Source: Saprospiraceae bacterium (GTDB taxonomy: Bacteria > Bacteroidota > Bacteroidia > Chitinophagales > Saprospiraceae). From it: 46,756 nt of DNA. Shown here piece after piece: positions 43,559 to 46,756 of this stretch (position 1 is the first letter of the stretch; each line of letters starts with the position of its first letter). A program made the translations under genes and the position numbers. The notes beneath the pieces are model-generated. The model worked only from the letters and a program-made list of their open reading frames with translations. It had not been told where the DNA came from and did no database searches. The stretch spans positions 1 to 46,756 of the forward strand of contig JABSSL010000041.1 in NCBI GenBank assembly GCA_013214355.1. Reading direction: 5' to 3'.

Positions 43559-44157
43559 AACCATTCCTTGATAAAGTCGACTAGATATAAGCCAGCACAA
43601 CCCACGGCGATATAAGTCCCCATTTCGATAAAGGACCACATATCCTGTTCCGTTTCCAGAAACTGCTCACTCCCCGCCCAAACGACTAGCACGATAATCC
43701 AACGAGCCACTAGCATCACCGATACGGCAGCGCCAAAGAACTTCAACCAGTACCAGCGAAGCAAGGCTCCCAATAGTGCCATCACGGCACCAGCGAGGAT
43801 CAGGTAATGACCTTGCATCTTATCTGGCACCAAAACAAACCCCGCCTCCCAACTCGCATAATCGCTGGGAATTTCCATGCCTGTAGCCGTCAATTTATCC
43901 TCTATCTCAAAGAGAACCACTTGCACCCAAGGTTGGAAAAAGGCATAGATCATACCCAATGAAATCAAGATGGTAAACCATTCGAAGGGTCGCCGCCGGC
44001 GCTGCGGCTGCGGCTGTGTGATAATGGGTTGCTGTATAATGGGGGTAGAAAAAGGGGTCTGTCCCGTATCGCCATATTTGGCAAAGTATTCATTAACACC
44101 GCTGCCGGGGTTATCTCGCATCCACTCCTGTAAGCTTGGTTTTTGATTGCCATTCAT
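43555..44157 (-). CDS. Membrane protein of unknown function
   Basis: This 200-residue protein begins with about 55 polar residues including a Gln/Pro-rich stretch (IIQQPIITQPQPQRRRR). About four predicted membrane helices follow, at 57-75, 118-134, 137-157 and 178-195. A periplasmic loop (about 80-115) is acidic and carries no motif I know. The positive RRRR before the first helix suggests the N-terminal part stays in the cytoplasm. It converges on the EAD11-like gene with overlapping stops. No family was recognised. Confidence 0.6.
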   Translation of the reverse strand: MNGNQKPSLQEWMRDNPGSGVNEYFAKYGDTGQTPFSTPIIQQPIITQPQPQRRRRPFEWFTILISLGMIYAFFQPWVQVVLFEIEDKLTATGMEIPSDYASWEAGFVLVPDKMQGHYLILAGAVMALLGALLRWYWLKFFGAAVSVMLVARWIIVLVVWAGSEQFLETEQDMWSFIEMGTYIAVGCAGLYLVDFIKEWF

Positions 44158-44240
44158 GAAAAAAGTATGAAGCTTGGTCTGGAAATTTTGGCCTGTCAGT
44201 TGCCATAGGAATGAGTCCGAAGTTGCTTAAAACTACAACA

Positions 44241-44259
44241 ATTCCCAGTATTTGGGAAT
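44241..44259. repeat. Small hairpin upstream of the membrane protein gene
   Basis: ATTCCCA (44241-44247) and TGGGAAT (44253-44259) form a perfect 7-bp stem in the spacer between the membrane protein gene and the LytTR pair. The role is unknown. Confidence 0.35.
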
Positions 44260-44366
44260 CCATGCTCGGTCATGACTTATCTCAGAACGTTGCAAAAATC
44301 CATTACATTATGTGAAGGGGTGGACTTTTTGGTTTGGAAGGGGAAAATGGGGCTAGGGCGGGGCTG

Positions 44367-44392
44367 TGGACGAAGTTTGGAAACTTCGTCCA
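44367..44392 (-). terminator. Hairpin terminator after the LytTR operon
   Basis: TGGACGAAGTTT (44367-44378) pairs perfectly with AAACTTCGTCCA (44381-44392). It lies 18 bp beyond the stop of the LytTR regulator gene on the minus strand. Confidence 0.7.
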
Positions 44393-44410
44393 GCGGTGGT
44401 CCAACTTAGG

Positions 44411-45151
44411 TTAGATTCTGATTTTGGCTAAGAGCTCCTCTTTTTTTGATCTGGAGACATTTAGGCTTTTGCCATTGATCATTTCTACGTAGCCTCCATC
44501 TCCTCGAAAGTATTTTTTCAGATGATTGAGGTTAATGAGAAAGGATTGATGAATTCGGCAAAAGGAATTTTGCCCCATGAGTTGTTCGTACTCTTTTAGT
44601 GTTCTGGCAGAATAGAGTCTGCGATCTCCCTTGAGGTGAACATAGGTATAATTGGAATCGGCCTCGCAATACAATACGTCTTGAATCAAGACAAAATCTA
44701 TTCCAGCTTTAGTTGGGATTCCTATCCGCTGTAGGTTGGACTGTGGATCCATGTTTTCCTTCAAATGGGAGAGCTGTTCATGACTGACGCCCGTGCTTTT
44801 ATGCTCCACCTTACGCACCGCCTCAATCAGCTCCTGATAGTCAATGGGCTTCAGGAGGTAGTCAATGGCACTTAAGCGAAAAGCCTGTACGGCATACTGA
44901 TCATGGGCCGTCGTGAAAATGACATCAAAATCAATTTCTCCCACCACTTCCAACAGTTCTAAGCCCGTCATCCAGGGCATATTGATATCCAGGAATACTA
45001 GATCGGGTTTCAGTTGTCGAATAGCTTTTAGGCCTTCTTTGGCAGATCCACATTGCTGTACTACCTCCACTTGGGGGCAGTAGTCTGCTAAATCCGCAGA
45101 AAGGCTAGTCAAACACTTGGCTTCATCGTCTATAAGGATAGCTTTGATCAT
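44411..45151 (-). CDS. LytTR-type response regulator
   Basis: This 246-residue two-component regulator of the LytR/AlgR type has an N-terminal receiver domain with acidic pocket D9-E10, phosphoacceptor D55 (FLDINMP), T81 in TTAHD and K101 in LLKP. The C-terminal LytTR DNA-binding domain spans about 150-246 (IPTKAGIDFVLIQDVLYCEADSNYTYVHL, then IHQSFLINLNHLKKY). LytTR domains bind DNA through a beta-rich fold. The start lies 18 bp after the kinase gene on the same strand, so kinase and regulator are a pair. Targets cannot be read from the window. Confidence 0.95.
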   Translation of the reverse strand: MIKAILIDDEAKCLTSLSADLADYCPQVEVVQQCGSAKEGLKAIRQLKPDLVFLDINMPWMTGLELLEVVGEIDFDVIFTTAHDQYAVQAFRLSAIDYLLKPIDYQELIEAVRKVEHKSTGVSHEQLSHLKENMDPQSNLQRIGIPTKAGIDFVLIQDVLYCEADSNYTYVHLKGDRRLYSARTLKEYEQLMGQNSFCRIHQSFLINLNHLKKYFRGDGGYVEMINGKSLNVSRSKKEELLAKIRI

Positions 45152-45169
45152 GGCTAATCGGTTCTTTAC

Positions 45170-46756
45170 CTATGAGTTAAAGTGCAATTCTACTCGCGTG
45201 CCTTCCGCCCTACCCTTCTTCATCTTATCTACGATATTAACAAGATACTGGGAATTAAACAGTCGGTTGTTTACTTGCAGGCGATCCTGAGTGAGTTGGG
45301 TCCCAAAAGAACGATGTTGTTGCGTAGCATGCAGCTGCAGCACTTTCGCCTGCTCCCGACCGATGCCATTATCCTCAATGACGCAAACTACGGTCTCTTC
45401 TTGACCTTCCACCGTCAGCTTGAGCTGCCGATCCCCATCCTTATGCATGAGCCCGTGCCAGATGGCATTCTCCAGAAAGGGCTGTAGAATCATCGGAGGA
45501 ACCTTAATGAAACTTGTATCTACCTCTGGAGCGACTTCTAGTCGGTAAGAAAAAGACTTTTCAAACCGTAGTTTCTCCATTTCCAGATAGGTCTGACACA
45601 GTTTCAATTCTTCCTCTAAGGTGATGAGTTTTTCCTCCGAATACTGTAGGACGTTACGGATAAACTTGGAAAAAAGCGTCAGATAGTGAATGGCCTTCTT
45701 ATTGGCTTGCTCTTGGATAAGACTCTTAATGGAATTGAGACAATTGAAAATGAAGTGGGGATTCATTTGTGCACGGAGTGCTTTCGATTCAATCTGCAAG
45801 AGCTCATTTTCCAACATGATTTTCTGTTGAGCGGCTTTGTACTCCTCCTCCTTCTGGAGATTTGTACGAGCGGCCACTAGAACGGCAAATAGTACCAGTG
45901 TCAAAATCATTCCAACAATAAATGGAAGAAAAGATAGCTGAAACGTAAATTCATAAAGCTGTGCGAGAGAAGTATATATGGCGGCCAATGCTAACGGTAA
46001 AGTCGCCAATAAAAAGCTCCCACTCAGCGGGACTTTTCGAACATATGCATGTATGGCCATACAGATAATTAGAAATATTCCTACTGCATGATAAAAACCG
46101 GCCCAGGATTGAAGGCCAGTGTACAAGGAGCTGAAAGGCCCTTTAGCACCCGGAAAACCCAGGCGGTATGGTAATAGAGTGACTACATTTGAGATCGCGA
46201 AACAGCATGCAATCGCAATCAAGACATTTATCAGCTTAATATACCTTGGGAGGTAAAGTTCTAGATTTAAACTCACCCGAATAAAGTTTAGAAAACCAAC
46301 CATAGCAAAAAAATAGGCCAGGAGAAGCAACCAAGATAGATCGTAAAGCGAACGGTGTACGATTAGGCTTTTGGTAAAAACGAATACATGGGTCATGTCT
46401 AAACTGATCAACAAAAACGGGAAAAAACCTAGAAGCATGACAAAATAATGGAGGACTATTTTCTGTCTTCCAACGATCAGCTGAAAAAAGAAGTAAAGCA
46501 TGAAAAAACACATCCCCCCCACAAGGAAGAACTTTACATAACTCAATTCCGCTTGTCTATGCAAATCTTCTTCCGGAATATCCACCATAGAGCCATTTGG
46601 AATGACCATCCGAAAACTTTCAGGATAACGGATGTACAGGGTCAATGACTCTTCAGCAGGAACAGACAGCGTGAATGCCTTTTGATTATTGGCACTAGGT
46701 TGGGCGTGAAACTGAGTATACTCTCCTTCTGGGTTCGGCAGGTAGTATTCGATATC
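45170..46756 (-). CDS. 7TM histidine kinase (LytS-like), partial at 5' end
   Basis: The reading frame stays open to the window edge, so the 5' end lies outside. The visible 37 codons before the first usable start look like the end of an extracellular 7TMR-DISM sensing domain. Seven predicted membrane helices follow (from about FFLVGGMCFFMLYFFFQLIV to VGMILTLVLFAVLV). Then comes a coiled-coil linker (KAAQQKIMLENELLQIESK) and a His_kinase (PF06580) box MNPHFIFNCLNSI, where the His is the phosphorylation site. A GHKL ATPase part follows (FLENAIWHGL, VIEDNGIGRE). It should phosphorylate the adjacent LytTR regulator, with 18 bp between the genes. The ligand is unknown. A TTG at 46645 is an internal codon, not the start. 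Confidence 0.9.
   Translation of the reverse strand, partial: DIEYYLPNPEGEYTQFHAQPSANNQKAFTLSVPAEESLTLYIRYPESFRMVIPNGSMVDIPEEDLHRQAELSYVKFFLVGGMCFFMLYFFFQLIVGRQKIVLHYFVMLLGFFPFLLISLDMTHVFVFTKSLIVHRSLYDLSWLLLLAYFFAMVGFLNFIRVSLNLELYLPRYIKLINVLIAIACCFAISNVVTLLPYRLGFPGAKGPFSSLYTGLQSWAGFYHAVGIFLIICMAIHAYVRKVPLSGSFLLATLPLALAAIYTSLAQLYEFTFQLSFLPFIVGMILTLVLFAVLVAARTNLQKEEEYKAAQQKIMLENELLQIESKALRAQMNPHFIFNCLNSIKSLIQEQANKKAIHYLTLFSKFIRNVLQYSEEKLITLEEELKLCQTYLEMEKLRFEKSFSYRLEVAPEVDTSFIKVPPMILQPFLENAIWHGLMHKDGDRQLKLTVEGQEETVVCVIEDNGIGREQAKVLQLHATQQHRSFGTQLTQDRLQVNNRLFNSQYLVNIVDKMKKGRAEGTRVELHFNS

Noticed and set aside
46645-46645. Start of the histidine kinase at this TTG
   Set aside because: The frame stays open with protein-like sequence to the window edge, so the real start is outside.
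1-46756. tRNA, rRNA or transposase genes
   Set aside because: No cloverleaf, rRNA-like segment or transposase motif was seen on either strand by reading; a covariance-model scan was not possible.

Overview
The window looks like chromosomal DNA from a gliding or marine Bacteroidota, most likely Saprospiria (Lewinella-like). Three things point there: proteins with type IX secretion (T9SS) C-terminal sorting domains, very large secreted FN3/Ig-like proteins ending in such a domain, and LytTR/7TMR-type signalling. An EAD11-like adaptor domain and a Bacteroidota-type TAnnTTTG promoter box fit as well. The assignment rests on protein style only; no rRNA, tRNA or CRISPR array was seen.

Layout. 0.3-9.9 kb is housekeeping: a CPBP membrane protease, a SNF2-family helicase with a beta-clamp-like QLDLF motif, pyruvate carboxylase, a small membrane protein and an RsmB-type rRNA methyltransferase. 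9.9-14.4 kb has a T9SS-sorted YCF48-like propeller protein, an odd membrane protein that combines a nuclease-like core with a SPOR-like tail, and a helical protein of unknown role. A gene-poor stretch of about 1.1 kb (14.45-15.52 kb) follows, with small coding-like remnants. 15.5-24.1 kb is a co-directional cell-surface trio: a small T9SS protein, a tail-fibre-like protein with a Peptidase_G2-like segment, and a 1772-residue mosaic surface protein.

24.1-42.7 kb is catabolic and periplasmic in character: two lipoprotein sulfatases, a membrane-anchored winged-helix regulator directly upstream of one of them, a divergent serine hydrolase with a DUF5990 gene, an SDR, a cytochrome c-fused dehydrogenase, an alpha/beta hydrolase, a vanadium-type haloperoxidase, an S9 peptidase and a Tat-exported Gfo/Idh/MocA oxidoreductase. 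This suits turnover of sulfated organic matter, but there is no SusC/SusD pair, so it is not a classical polysaccharide utilisation locus. 43.0-46.8 kb holds an EAD11-like/winged-helix protein, a membrane protein and a LytTR response regulator with its 7TM histidine kinase, which runs off the window end.

The main unexplained structure is a set of intergenic, imperfectly palindromic elements of about 160-215 bp. Four of them (29088, 33727, 41111, 42760) share termini of the form G-N4-TGTTT and are flanked by TTA-like 3-bp direct repeats. That is what non-autonomous MITEs mobilised by an absent transposase would look like. A fifth palindromic element of similar size but different ends lies at 1074-1256.
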